Counted from the stretch's first letter, positions 1-10,160 are shown. The stretch: 64,000 bases of DNA from Acidobacteriota bacterium (GCA_021806005.1 JAJZDM010000001.1:62001-126000), one strand, 5' to 3'. Notes: a model not told the origin generated them from the sequence alone. A program made the numbers and translations.

Positions 1-63
1 GCATTCCACCCTTGCAGACTTGGCAACCGGGGTGGAGTGCGGTTTGGGTTGCACGCTCCTTCA

Positions 64-89
64 GCAACCTCCGGCAACCGGAGAGTTGC
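64..89 (-). terminator. Hairpin just downstream of the glucoamylase-like CDS, putative terminator without a clear U-tract
   Basis: gcaac-ctccgg-caa-ccggag-a-gttgc: two stacked inverted repeats with a 3-nt loop, immediately 3' of the minus-strand stop at 91. Confidence 0.4.
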
Positions 90-90
90 T

Positions 91-1455
91 TTAGACGGAG
101 CGGAAGCCAGCGCGCTGCATGGCGCGGGAGACCTCAGGGTTGCGCGAGAAGGTCTCCCAGACGAAGCCGGAGCGAAGGTTTTCGGCCATCAGGAGGCTGA
201 TTCCCAGGTCGATTCCCAGAACGTCCGGGTCATACCAGTTGGCCTGCGGATGAAAGGCGTCGCAGAAGCCGTACCGCCCCCATGCTTTGTCGCCGTAGCT
301 GGCTTTGAGTGCCTGCTGCACGCGCAGACAGGCCTCGGGCAGGAACGGCAGCGATCCAGCCGTGGCATTGGGCACCACGGAGCCGTCGATGCCGCCGAAG
401 CCCTGGCCCGAGGCGTTTGGACCTCCCCAGGCGGTGTAGCCGTGGGCTGAATCGGAGGCGCTGATACCCCAATAGTCGGGCGAGTACGGTTTGCCCAGCG
501 AGATACAGAACGCCTGATGTGCCCGGGTAGCGGTGACGGAGTTGCTGAAGTAGTTCGCGTAGCGATCGCGCTGGTGACGGAAGTCAAACCACGCCTGGCT
601 GTACTGCTCGGTAAAGATGGGATCATTACCGCTGATGTAGGAGAGTCTGTCGTAGTGAATCACCGGCCGGGACCAGGCGTACCAGCAGCCGGCAGGGATG
701 GGGTGCGTCGGTGAGCCGATGGCCAGCAGATAGATCATCATCAACTCGCAGTATGCCTTCCAGCGGGCAGAGAGAAAGCCGGACTCCGGCTTCCAGCCCA
801 TGGAGAAGGTGGCGCTGCCGTTCACGGGCCCGTTGAGCATCCATGGCCAGTCAACACGGTTGTAGATCCGGGTGGCGAACTGTTGGATCTCAGCGTCCTG
901 GTGAAAGTGTGCGCGGGCAGTGAGTACGCCACAGAGCAGAAGTGCTGTGTCGATGGAGGAGAGTTCGACGTCTTTGTAGCGGTCGCCGGTGTGCACGTCG
1001 TTGAAGTGGTAGTAGAAACCGTGAACGTTGGGCAGGTGTTCAGCGTGGAAGCGCAGGGTGCGTCGGACCTGCTCCAGAATCTGTGCCGGGGGATGGTAAC
1101 CGCGGTGGTCGGCGATGCACAGTGCGGTGAGGCCAAAGCCGGTGGCGGCGATGGAGGCCATAGGACGTGGATCGAGCTGGCCGGTGGAGTTGTTCGTGGC
1201 ACGGTCAAGAACCTGGCCCGTGGAGGGGCCGGCCTGCTCGATGAAGTAGAGGCAGGCGCGGCGTTCCATATCGTCCAGAAAGGCATCGTCGGCGGGGGTG
1301 AGTGTATAGGAGGCCTGCTCCTCCGGGGTGAGATGGAGGTCTGGTGGAGTGAGAGCAGGCTTCGAGGTTTGCGCCGCTGCATTCGTGGCCAGCGTCCTGA
1401 GGCCGGGCAGGAGGGTAGCGCCGGCCAGAAGCTTGAGGCAGTCACGCCGTTGCAT
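91..1455 (-). CDS. Glucoamylase-like secreted protein (Tat-type leader)
   Basis: 454-aa ORF; N-term MQRRDCLKLLAGATLLPGLRTLA; glycoamylase-like motifs (ASIAATGFGLTAL, MGWKPE, WGISASDSAHGYTAWG). Confidence 0.75.
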   Translation of the reverse strand: MQRRDCLKLLAGATLLPGLRTLATNAAAQTSKPALTPPDLHLTPEEQASYTLTPADDAFLDDMERRACLYFIEQAGPSTGQVLDRATNNSTGQLDPRPMASIAATGFGLTALCIADHRGYHPPAQILEQVRRTLRFHAEHLPNVHGFYYHFNDVHTGDRYKDVELSSIDTALLLCGVLTARAHFHQDAEIQQFATRIYNRVDWPWMLNGPVNGSATFSMGWKPESGFLSARWKAYCELMMIYLLAIGSPTHPIPAGCWYAWSRPVIHYDRLSYISGNDPIFTEQYSQAWFDFRHQRDRYANYFSNSVTATRAHQAFCISLGKPYSPDYWGISASDSAHGYTAWGGPNASGQGFGGIDGSVVPNATAGSLPFLPEACLRVQQALKASYGDKAWGRYGFCDAFHPQANWYDPDVLGIDLGISLLMAENLRSGFVWETFSRNPEVSRAMQRAGFRSV

Positions 1456-1549
1456 TCTGAGATCTCCTCGTATCTATTTGGGTCGCATCTGCCGGTTTTG
1501 GTTGCATCTTTCCAGAGATACGATGCTGTTCTGTTGAAGCGTACGATCT

Positions 1550-3208
1550 TCAGGGTTGAACGAGTATGACCGCCAGACCATGCGCGGGAACGGTGAGCGC
1601 AAGTTTGCCGTCGTGCAGGTGATAGTGCTCGGTGGGGGCCATGGCTCCGGCGGCGCGGAGTTGAGCGACCTGCACGGGCGTGAGATCGCCGGGCGGACGG
1701 CCCATAGCGTCGAAGGCTTTGAGCACGTTGCCGTGATCCGGGTCGACGCGGAGAACGTCCACGGCGGCGTTCGGCGCCACATTGCGGAGGCTGAGTTGGA
1801 AGGTTTTGACCGGGCCTGCCGGCTCCTTGGGCCAGGTGTATGTAGAGCCTGAGCCAGTGGGTGGAGCGTAGTTCCAAAGGGCCAGCACCAGCTTGCCGTC
1901 CTCCGTCCGGGTCGCCAGAGCGGAGTCGGAGTCGACGGCCAGGCGGCGGTCGCCGAGCTGGTGAAGGATGCGGAAGTCGTTGAGTGCTGGCTTGGGGATA
2001 TGCTCGGCGGCGACCAGTCCAAAGCCGCCGTAAAAGGGTGTATGCACCACGCCCTGTTCTTCAAAGACGTCAGAGAAGTCCCAGTAATCCATGCTCTGGG
2101 TGAGGCCGTCGCAGAGGCGGATGGTATTGGCCAGCCACGGGCCCATGTAGACGGAGTCGGTGACGTTCGGTTCGTTGGAGTAGCTGGCGCTGTATTCGGA
2201 GAAGATGAGCGGAAGATGGGGGTAGGGGGAGTCGAGGATCTGCTGGTGCACCATCTTGACGGCGAGATAGACCATCCGGCTGCGGGGGATGGCTTCGTGA
2301 GTGTGAAAGACGTTTTCCGATGTGTCGTTGCCGTAGACGTGGGTGGAGACGAAGTCGATGGGCGTATGGTGGGCGTTGACCCAGGCCAGGAAGGGCGTGA
2401 CCCATGCAGCCTGCGCCGTTGCGGGCCCTCCGACTTGAAGGCGCGGAGAGACGGATTTGAGCGCACGAGCGGTGTGGTCGTAGAGCTCAAAGTAGGTCTG
2501 CTGACGGGGACGGCCACCCCAGAAGTCCAGATTGGGCTCGTTCCAGACTTCGAACTTCCAGGTGGAGACCTCATCGATGCCATAACGCTCGATCAGGTGA
2601 CTGGCCAGGGCCTTGATCATGTTGTCCCAAAGGGCATAGTCCTTGGGCGGGGAGACGATGGGGCGATACCAGAAGGCCTGAACCAAGGATGGATCCTGGG
2701 CCATCTTCCTGGGCATGAAGCTGAGTTCAACGTATGGTTTGACGTGCTCGGCCAGAAGCCCGTCGTAGATCTCATCGACGTAAAAGAAGTTGTAGATCGA
2801 GGCGTCATGTGCGGCTTGCGCGGCCAGACCTGGGTTTTCGGTCTGGCGGCCGGGATCATAGAGGCCTACTTCGTCGTCCAGGATGCCGTGGAAGCGGATG
2901 GATTGGAAGTCCGTAGCCTGCTTGACGGTGTGAAGATCCTCCCGGTAGGAGGCGCGTAGCGCCAGGATGGCGTGACCCGAGCCAAAGGTCTGTTCCCAGA
3001 AGTGAGGAAAGGGAGTTGTGGGAGCCTTTGCGTCGATGACCAGCCGGACGGGGGCTTCAACCGGTGGTGAAGCAGGAGGCTTGGCCTGCGCATGCGCTGA
3101 GAGAGGCAGCGAACTGGCCGTGAGCAAGACGATCAACTCCGCGGCAAGAGCAGAGGCGGCGTGCAGTGCGACATTCAGGCGGAGGGAGGTCGAAGAGGTC
3201 TTTGTCAT
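1550..3208 (-). CDS. GH39-family glycoside hydrolase (beta-xylosidase-like), copy 2
   Basis: 552-aa ORF with signal peptide; FEVWNEPNLDFWGG acid/base motif; closely similar to the adjacent 3205-4707 ORF. Confidence 0.82.
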   Translation of the reverse strand: MTKTSSTSLRLNVALHAASALAAELIVLLTASSLPLSAHAQAKPPASPPVEAPVRLVIDAKAPTTPFPHFWEQTFGSGHAILALRASYREDLHTVKQATDFQSIRFHGILDDEVGLYDPGRQTENPGLAAQAAHDASIYNFFYVDEIYDGLLAEHVKPYVELSFMPRKMAQDPSLVQAFWYRPIVSPPKDYALWDNMIKALASHLIERYGIDEVSTWKFEVWNEPNLDFWGGRPRQQTYFELYDHTARALKSVSPRLQVGGPATAQAAWVTPFLAWVNAHHTPIDFVSTHVYGNDTSENVFHTHEAIPRSRMVYLAVKMVHQQILDSPYPHLPLIFSEYSASYSNEPNVTDSVYMGPWLANTIRLCDGLTQSMDYWDFSDVFEEQGVVHTPFYGGFGLVAAEHIPKPALNDFRILHQLGDRRLAVDSDSALATRTEDGKLVLALWNYAPPTGSGSTYTWPKEPAGPVKTFQLSLRNVAPNAAVDVLRVDPDHGNVLKAFDAMGRPPGDLTPVQVAQLRAAGAMAPTEHYHLHDGKLALTVPAHGLAVILVQP

Positions 3209-4707
3209 GGCTGAACCTTGATGAGCAAGAGGGTGTTGGGACTCAAGTCGACCGTGAGTCCGCCGTTGTGCAGGTGCGTCTGCTCCGGTGCTCCCAGGGC
3301 AGTCTGGTGGTTGAGTTCGACGACTTGAGACGGCGTTGGATCGACGGGGCTGCCCATGGCGGCATACCTGGGCAGGACGTTTCCGTGGTTGTTGTCTACA
3401 CGCTGGATGGCGATGGCGGCGTCTGCAGGAACTCCGCGGAGGGTGAGGTCGAGTGTCTGCGTCGTGCCGCGATCGCCGGGGTCGACGAGGTTCCAGACGG
3501 CGATGGCCAGACCTCCGTCAGCCGTTTCGGTTGCGATCAGATCTTTCGCGTTGCTGGCGATACGACGGTCTCCTAGCTGGTGAAGCAGGCCAAAGGCATA
3601 GTAGCTGGGCTTGTAGATGCCACCCTTGGCGATGAGGCCGAAGTGGCCGTCAAACGGCCTCTGTATAGGACCATCTTCTTCGAAGACATCATCGAAGGTC
3701 CAGAAGGACATCTCGGTGACGCTGCCGTCACACTCGCGAACGGTGTTGGCCAGCGCCGGGCCCACGTAGGTAGTGTCCCGTGCGTCTTCGGCTCCGATGA
3801 CGTTCCACTCCGTCCAGAGCAGTGGAAGGTGGGGCAGGGAGGAAGCATCGATCTCCTGACGAACCTTGGCAACAGCGCGGCAGACGCGATCATCTCTGGG
3901 TATCTTCTGATCCGTGTGGAAGAGATTCTGCACGGTGTCATCGGCGTAGCCGTGGGTGGAGACGAAGTCTATGGGAACGTGCATGGCGGCCGCATGGGCC
4001 AGGAAGGCAGGGATCCAGGAGGCAGCGGCGGTCGCCGGCCCTCCAACGCGCAGAAGTGGGCTGACGCGTTTGATGTCGCGGGCCGTGTGGTCATAGAGAT
4101 CGAAGTAGCTCTGCTGGCGAGGAATTCCACCCCAGAAGTCGATGTTGGGCTCATTCCAGACCTCGAAGTACCACTGCGAAACCTCCTGGATACCATAGCG
4201 GTCTACAAGGTGCTGAGCCAGGTGCGTGATCATGTCATCCCATAACTCCCAGCTTTTGGGAGGAGAGACGTCCGGGTGATACCAGAAGACGTGCAGATCG
4301 CGGGGGTTGAAAGCGAGCTTTCGGGGCATGAAGCTGAGCTCCACAACGGGGCGGACGCCGTTCTGGAGCAGGCCATCGTAGATCTGATCGACGTAGGAGA
4401 AGTTGTAGACCGGGTTGCCGTGCGGGTCTTCGTTGTAGAGACCGACCTCATCGTCGAGGATGCCGTGAAACCGAACATAGCGAAAGTCAGCGACGTTGTG
4501 CACGGAGCGAATGTCACTGCGGTAGGAGTCGCGGAGGCTGAGGATGGCGTGGCCGGAACCGAAGATCTGCTCCCAGAAGTGTGGGAAGGGGGTGGTGGAT
4601 GCCTGTGCGTCGATGGTGACGTGTTGGAGAGACTGGGCGCAAAGGGTTGAGCCAGGAGGCAACGCCAGAAGCAGGGTGAAGAGAGAGCAGCGGAGCCAGT
4701 GGTTCAT
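3205..4707 (-). CDS. GH39-family glycoside hydrolase (beta-xylosidase-like), copy 1
   Basis: 500-aa ORF with signal peptide; FEVWNEPNIDFWGG; its stop overlaps the downstream start (ATGA). Confidence 0.82.
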   Translation of the reverse strand: MNHWLRCSLFTLLLALPPGSTLCAQSLQHVTIDAQASTTPFPHFWEQIFGSGHAILSLRDSYRSDIRSVHNVADFRYVRFHGILDDEVGLYNEDPHGNPVYNFSYVDQIYDGLLQNGVRPVVELSFMPRKLAFNPRDLHVFWYHPDVSPPKSWELWDDMITHLAQHLVDRYGIQEVSQWYFEVWNEPNIDFWGGIPRQQSYFDLYDHTARDIKRVSPLLRVGGPATAAASWIPAFLAHAAAMHVPIDFVSTHGYADDTVQNLFHTDQKIPRDDRVCRAVAKVRQEIDASSLPHLPLLWTEWNVIGAEDARDTTYVGPALANTVRECDGSVTEMSFWTFDDVFEEDGPIQRPFDGHFGLIAKGGIYKPSYYAFGLLHQLGDRRIASNAKDLIATETADGGLAIAVWNLVDPGDRGTTQTLDLTLRGVPADAAIAIQRVDNNHGNVLPRYAAMGSPVDPTPSQVVELNHQTALGAPEQTHLHNGGLTVDLSPNTLLLIKVQP

Positions 4708-5414
4708 GGTGAAACTCCTGTGGTTTTATGGACGAGATCGGCGCGAACCTCTGGAGAACGGCCGGACAGTCTTCTGGAGCAGACTGTGCCTGTGATGCCT
4801 GGCGCGCCAGCCTGCGCAGCAACTCCCGCAAACGATTGTGCATTGCCTAATATCTGCTCCGAACAGGACGTCTGTCAACCACAAGACGAGATTGCGGCGC
4901 AGCGACTCTCTGGTTGCCGCCGGCGAGCGATGAAGCCAATCCCTGACGGCAATCGTCTCCAGCGACCAGAGGTGTGTAGAAACGCACGTTCTGCAAAAGC
5001 GCAGCCCCGCATTCCTGTAGGCCATTCCAGGCACCGAACGAACCGTCAAGCCGTCGGCACGCCGGATTCTTCACTCGTCGACGATCACCCATGCTGGACT
5101 CGGGGATGCGGTCCGTAGAATTGTGCCAACCTGTGGGGCTGGGAGATGTGTGGCGCAGATCGAGATTGCAACCCATTGCGGGGCAACCGGAGGCTCTGCC
5201 TGCTCTGCGGTGGCACGGCCAGGGAGGTAGGAGCGGTGGTTGGCGGTTGGGTCTGGAAATGGGGTGAAGGCGGCAGCGTGCAGAGAGGCTCTCACCGTTG
5301 AAGATGCTCCTGGATGTCGGAGTTTCGTACGCTGCTGGAGAGGACCTTCTGCCTGGATGGTGGAACGCCTGCCATTATGATGAAAAGGCGAATGGCTGCT
5401 TCAGGACGGCAATT

Positions 5415-6104
5415 ATGAGATCGAAGGTTGCTATCATCGCGGCATTGCCGCACGAGTTGGCTCGGCTGGTACGGGGAGTCAGACGGGATCCGGCTTGGGC
5501 GAAGCAGGGGGTGTGGCTCTACCGGCTGGAGAAGGCCGTGGTGGTGGCTGCCGGAATGGGAGCTGAGCGAGTCACGGTGGCTGTGGAGGCTGCACTGACC
5601 GCGGACGGTGTGGAGACGCTGCTTTCCACGGGGCTGGCGGGAGCATGTGCGCCCGGCCTGGCTGCAGGGACTGTTCTGGAGGCGAACTGGGTGGTGGATG
5701 CCGGAAGCGGGGAACGCTTTGCTGCCATCGGTACGCAGGCTGCTGAGGGAGGATCGGTTCTGGTGACCACGGCGCGGGTTGCCGGTGTTCAGCAGAAGAC
5801 CGAGCTGGCCAGCCGCTATGGAGCGGCGATGGTGGATATGGAGGCGGCATCGGTGGCCCGGATGGCGCAGGGGCTGGGGCTGGGCTTTCGGGCGATCAAA
5901 GGAATCTCAGACGAAAGCGATGTCGAGTTAAGTTCGCTGGAGGCCTTTGCTGGAGATCTGGGAACGTTCCGTACCGGCGCCTTTGCTCTGCACACAGCGT
6001 TGCGGCCGATGGAGTGGCGAAGGGCGGTGGCCCTGGGGCGCGCCAGCGCCCGGGCGCTGGCCGGGCTGGAGGCGAGGTTAAGAGAGGTAGTTGAGAGGCT
6101 CTGA
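5415..6104 (+). CDS. Nucleoside phosphorylase / nucleosidase superfamily protein (possibly hopanoid-associated HpnG type)
   Basis: In-frame ATG at 5415 within the 5298-6104 ORF; MRSKVAIIAALPHELARL, STGLAGACAPGL, VDMEAASVARMA motifs. Confidence 0.7.
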   Translation: MRSKVAIIAALPHELARLVRGVRRDPAWAKQGVWLYRLEKAVVVAAGMGAERVTVAVEAALTADGVETLLSTGLAGACAPGLAAGTVLEANWVVDAGSGERFAAIGTQAAEGGSVLVTTARVAGVQQKTELASRYGAAMVDMEAASVARMAQGLGLGFRAIKGISDESDVELSSLEAFAGDLGTFRTGAFALHTALRPMEWRRAVALGRASARALAGLEARLREVVERL

Positions 6105-6187
6105 TCGTCGCAGTAGCACCCGCTGGATCCGCTTGGACGGCTTCCGATGCAGGCCTGAGCCTGGGTGACCGCCGAAAGAGAGCAGTT

Positions 6188-6691
6188 CTAAGCCGTGGTT
6201 GGATGAAGATGAATGACCATGCGAGCGTAACTGCCGGTAGGCGGGGAGCTGCCCCACTCGGCCTCGTCGACGAGGGCCTGGATGAGAAACATTCCCATGC
6301 CGCGGGCGGTCTCCTGTTCCTGCATCTTTTTATCGATGTCCGGGGTATGGGGCGTGCTGGTTCCGGAGTGGGAGGGGCCATCACCTGTATCTGTGACTTT
6401 GATCTCGAGAGAGCCTGGACCGGCAGAGAGGATTACGCCGACGCTGAGGGAGTCGTCGAGTCTGTTGCCGTGCTCCATGGCGTTGATGCAGGCCTCTGCC
6501 ACGGCAGTTTTGAGGTCTTCGATGCGCTCTTCGCTGAAGCCCATCAGGCGGGCCAGATTGGCGGCCGTGTTCATCGCCACCTTCTCGTATCCGAGCCGGG
6601 AGGGGAGTTGAAGTTCGACCCTTTTACTTGCGGTTCTCTCGCCAGGCGCAGGGCTTGCGCTGCTGCTCGTCGCATTGTCGATCAATGCCAT
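6188..6691 (-). CDS. ATP-binding protein, anti-sigma-factor serine kinase-like (RsbW/SpoIIAB type)
   Basis: DLKTAVAEACINAMEHGN and GMGMFLIQALVDE motifs (HATPase_c). Confidence 0.82.
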   Translation of the reverse strand: MALIDNATSSSASPAPGERTASKRVELQLPSRLGYEKVAMNTAANLARLMGFSEERIEDLKTAVAEACINAMEHGNRLDDSLSVGVILSAGPGSLEIKVTDTGDGPSHSGTSTPHTPDIDKKMQEQETARGMGMFLIQALVDEAEWGSSPPTGSYARMVIHLHPTTA

Positions 6692-6905
6692 CCTCCCTCT
6701 CTCCCCTTGTGCGTGGGGGGTGAGAAGACACTGTAAGCCAAATGTAGCGTAGCAGTATCGGTTGCCTCTCAGAGGAAAATCTTGAGGGATGAGCCTGAAG
6801 TAAAACGGTTATGGGGTGGAGGTGCATGAGGTACACTTGCAGCAGTTACGCGCCGGAACCGAGCATCGACACCCGTTGATCGCAAGTGCAGAAGGAGGCA
6901 TAGCC

Positions 6906-7250
6906 ATGAGCCTGACGATGAAGACCCGGGAAGTAAGTGGGGTGACCGTTCTGGATCTGTCCGGGAAGATTACCCTGGGCGAAGGTGGAAAAACCCTGCG
7001 GGATGAGGTGCGGATGCTTCTGGCCAAGGGGGTCCGCAAGATGGTGCTGAACCTGGCCGAGGTAAGCTACATCGACAGTTCGGGGCTGGGTGAGCTGGTG
7101 AGCGCCTACACCGCAGCCAAAAATCAGGGTGGCGAGTTGAAGCTTGTGAACCTGACCCACAGGGTCCGTGATCTGCTGGTGATCACCAAGCTGGTCACAG
7201 TCTTTGACGTCAAGGACGATGAGGCTGCGGCTGTAGCCTCGTTCGCTTAG
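6906..7250 (+). CDS. STAS-domain anti-sigma factor antagonist (RsbV/SpoIIAA-like)
   Basis: MSLTMKTREVSGVTVLDLSGKITLGEG ... VSYIDSSGLGELVSAY conserved phosphoserine motif. Confidence 0.88.
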   Translation: MSLTMKTREVSGVTVLDLSGKITLGEGGKTLRDEVRMLLAKGVRKMVLNLAEVSYIDSSGLGELVSAYTAAKNQGGELKLVNLTHRVRDLLVITKLVTVFDVKDDEAAAVASFA

Positions 7251-7427
7251 CCTCCGCGACGGGGGCGGGCGGCGGCTGGTCTTTTGGAAGACCAGTAAGG
7301 GACAGTCCTGCGGTAGACAAGCAGGGTTCCAAGGACGCATCTCCGGCTAAGGGAGATGCATATTGTGTTGTCTGCTGAGGGCGGAGCGCACGCGGTGGCG
7401 CGCAGGCAAGCTTCGGGGGATACAAGT

Positions 7428-7456
7428 AAAAAGGCCAACCGCATGATGGGTTGACC
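7428..7456 (-). terminator. Rho-independent terminator for tRNA-Leu
   Basis: On the minus strand: GGTCAACC-loop-GGTTGGCC (8 bp with one G-U) followed by TTTTT. Confidence 0.75.
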
Positions 7457-7469
7457 CGAAGAGAAGACT

Positions 7470-7554
7470 TGGTGCGGAGGAGGGGACTTGAACCCCTATG
7501 CCTTGCGGCGCTAGCACCTCAAGCTAGTGCGTCTGCCAATTTCGCCACCTCCGC
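7470..7554 (-). tRNA. tRNA-Leu (anticodon GAG), CCA encoded
   Basis: Reverse complement GCGGAGG...CACTAGCTTGAGGTGCTAG...GGTTCAAGTCCCCTCCTCCGCACCA folds as a type II tRNA; loop TTGAGGT. Confidence 0.95.
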
Positions 7555-7658
7555 GTGGGCCCGGCACACGCGAGACGCATGACAGGGAAGACGCGCAACC
7601 ACCAGACCAGTATAGCATCCTGCACCCGGGCCAGATCGGAGGCTGAGATACGTCGGAT

Positions 7659-8843
7659 TCAGAGGCTCCGGTTGAGCATGGAACGGAGTTCTTCGGGGTG
7701 ATGGCAGTGTGCCATGGCGGTCTCTCGCAGGATGCGCCGAGTGCGTACGAGCTCAGCCAGTGACTGATCCATGGTCGTCATCCCATCGGCAACTCCGGTG
7801 GAGACCTGGGAGCGAATCTGATGATCCTGAGCGGTGCGTATCAGGTTGCGAATTCCGTTGGTGGCCACCATGATCTCCAGGGCAGGAAAGCGTCCTGCCT
7901 GACCGGCTGCCGGCACCAGTTGCTGGGCGATGATGGCCAGCAGCGCCAGCGAAAGTTGCTGGCGAATCTGAATCTGGTTGCTGGAAGGAAAGCTGTCCAG
8001 CAGCCGAGACATGGTCTGCGCGGTGTCGTTGGTATGCAGCGAAGAGAGAACCAGGTGTCCGGTCTCGGCAGCGGTCAGGGCTGCGGCCATGGTCTCGGTA
8101 TCCCGCATCTCTCCGATCAAAATCACATCCGGACTCTGGCGCAGGACAGCGCGAACCGCCTGAGAGAAGCCTGGGGTGTCGTATCCCACCTCGATCTGCT
8201 CGATGATGGAGTTGCGGTTGACGTGCTGATACTCGACAGGATCTTCGATGGTGATGATATGTTCGCGACGGCGAGCGTTGATGAGGTGAACGAGCGCCGC
8301 CATGGTGGAGGTCTTTCCGCTGCCGGTGGGGCCGGTGAAGAGAATGAGCCCCTGGCGGCGTTCAACCAGTCGGCCCAGGATGGGGGGCAGGTTCAGCGAC
8401 TCCAGCGTAGGGATCTGCGCAGGGAGCAGACGGATGCTGGCCGCCAGGGTTGCACGCTGGTAGTGAATGTTGGCCCGGAACCTTCCCAGCGATCCCCGAA
8501 CGAAACAGAAGTCGATGACCCGGCGGCTTTCCAGCTCTTTGGCCTGTTCCGCGGTCAGCAGGGGCAGAAGCAGTCTGCGCAGATCCTCGGCCGAGAGCGC
8601 TTTGCCCGTGGAAGGGATGAGAACTCCGCTCACCCGCAGAGTGAGTCCCGCGCCGGCGATGAGGAGAATGTCAGAGGCGTTGCGTTCGATCGCCTGGGCC
8701 AGAAATGTGTCCAGATAGGGATCGGGATCGACTCTCTTCTCGCCGTCTGCGACAGCCTTACTGGAAGAACCGGCCTTCGGGGCGGGTACCGATCGATTCA
8801 GTTCGTAGACGAGCTGTGAAAGATCGCTCTCATACTCAGCCAT
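7659..8843 (-). CDS. pilT: PilT/PilU-type twitching-motility (type IV pilus retraction) ATPase
   Basis: In-frame ATG at 8843 (MAEYESDLSQLVYELNR); Walker A GPTGSGKTSTM, VILIGEMRDTETM, HLVLSSLHTNDTAQT. The ORF extension to 9737 is not coding-like. Confidence 0.85.
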   Translation of the reverse strand: MAEYESDLSQLVYELNRSVPAPKAGSSSKAVADGEKRVDPDPYLDTFLAQAIERNASDILLIAGAGLTLRVSGVLIPSTGKALSAEDLRRLLLPLLTAEQAKELESRRVIDFCFVRGSLGRFRANIHYQRATLAASIRLLPAQIPTLESLNLPPILGRLVERRQGLILFTGPTGSGKTSTMAALVHLINARRREHIITIEDPVEYQHVNRNSIIEQIEVGYDTPGFSQAVRAVLRQSPDVILIGEMRDTETMAAALTAAETGHLVLSSLHTNDTAQTMSRLLDSFPSSNQIQIRQQLSLALLAIIAQQLVPAAGQAGRFPALEIMVATNGIRNLIRTAQDHQIRSQVSTGVADGMTTMDQSLAELVRTRRILRETAMAHCHHPEELRSMLNRSL

Positions 8844-9050
8844 CCAACCTCCTTGCCTCCTTGGTCCAGCAGATTCAGGTTCGGTTTCGCACGTCCATCC
8901 TTGGCTCAATCGTTGACTCGGGTCCGGAGACCTCCATCCCTTCGAGAGCGGATTGCGTGCTCTCTGCTTAGACGCAGAAAATGGGCCGAAGACTCCAGGC
9001 GGGTGCCCGAAGTCAGCCGCTGGGGTAGACTCATTCGCAATGAGGATCCC

Positions 9051-10160
9051 ATGCGGACCAACATTTTGCTTGCAATGTTTCTCTCTGGAGCGGTGGCCGG
9101 AGCCGTGCCGATGGCCAGGGCGCAAGGCTTGACGGCAGCGGCTGACCAGATATCTTCGAACTCTCAGGCGCCGGCGGGGCGATGGGCGATTGTGATGCAT
9201 GGCGGCGCGGGCGTGATTGAGCGCTCGACGATGACTCCTGAGCGTGAGGCGGCTTATCGCGCCGGGATGGATCGCGCGATCCATGCAGCGGCGAAGGTGC
9301 TGGAGGCCAACGGATCGGCGGTGGATGCGGTGGAGGCCGGGCTGCGGGTTCTGGAGGACGATCCACTCTTCAACGCAGGGAAGGGCGCGGTGTTTGCGGC
9401 CGATGGAAAGAACGAGCTTGACGCCGCCATCATGGACGGAAAGACGATGGAGGCTGGGGCGGTAGCCGGGGTGATGCGAACCAAAAACCCGATCTCCCTG
9501 GCCAAAGCGGTGATGGAGCGGTCGCAGTTTGTGCTGCTTAGCGGCAGCGGAGCGGATGACTTTGCGGCCAGTGTGGGCTTGCAGCAGGTGGATCCCTCCT
9601 ACTTCTTCACCGAGGAGCGGTGGGAGAGCCTGATTCGCTACCTGAAGGAGAATGGACTGCCGATCCCGGCGCGCCCCGCCGGAGCGCCGCCTGCGCCGGA
9701 GAAGCCCATTGCGCAGTTGGAGGGTCCCGATGTGCATGCCTGGGGAACAACGGGGATCGTGGTGCGAGATCGCGCGGGGAACATCGCCGCTGGAACCTCT
9801 ACGGGAGGGCTTACAGGCAAGCGCTTCGGGAGGATCGGTGATTCGCCGCTGATTGGTGCGGGGACGTATGCCTCCAACCAGTCCTGCGGCGTCTCTGCGA
9901 CCGGAACGGGAGAGTACTTCATCCGGCTGACCGTGGCGCGCACCGTCTGCGCGCTGGTCGAGTACAAGGGGATGCGCCTGCAGGAGGCTGTCAACGAGGT
10001 GATCGATGGTCAGCTTGCAGCCATGAAGGGGGATGGCGGAGCGATTGCCATGACGCCGGACGGACAGATCGCCTGGGCCTTCAACACCCCGGGGATGTTT
10101 CGCGCACGCCTGATCGAAGGGGGCAAGGTGCAGATTGGTATCTATCGCGATGAGCCTTAG
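9051..10160 (+). CDS. Secreted isoaspartyl peptidase / L-asparaginase (Ntn hydrolase)
   Basis: Signal peptide MRTNILLAMFLSGAVAGA; WAIVMHGGAGVI; HAWGTTGIVVRDRAGNIAAGTSTGGLTGKRFGRIGDSPLIGAGTYA (autocleavage region). Confidence 0.9.
   Translation: MRTNILLAMFLSGAVAGAVPMARAQGLTAAADQISSNSQAPAGRWAIVMHGGAGVIERSTMTPEREAAYRAGMDRAIHAAAKVLEANGSAVDAVEAGLRVLEDDPLFNAGKGAVFAADGKNELDAAIMDGKTMEAGAVAGVMRTKNPISLAKAVMERSQFVLLSGSGADDFAASVGLQQVDPSYFFTEERWESLIRYLKENGLPIPARPAGAPPAPEKPIAQLEGPDVHAWGTTGIVVRDRAGNIAAGTSTGGLTGKRFGRIGDSPLIGAGTYASNQSCGVSATGTGEYFIRLTVARTVCALVEYKGMRLQEAVNEVIDGQLAAMKGDGGAIAMTPDGQIAWAFNTPGMFRARLIEGGKVQIGIYRDEP

Noticed and set aside
4726-5295. Minus-strand ORFs between GH39 copy 1 and the phosphorylase gene
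   Set aside because: Some stretches look vaguely protein-like, but frames are interrupted and no family is recognisable; insufficient to call a pseudogene.
8844-9737. N-terminal extension of the PilT ORF
   Set aside because: Arg/His-rich, overlaps the asparaginase gene on the opposite strand; a typical PilT N-terminus begins at 8843.
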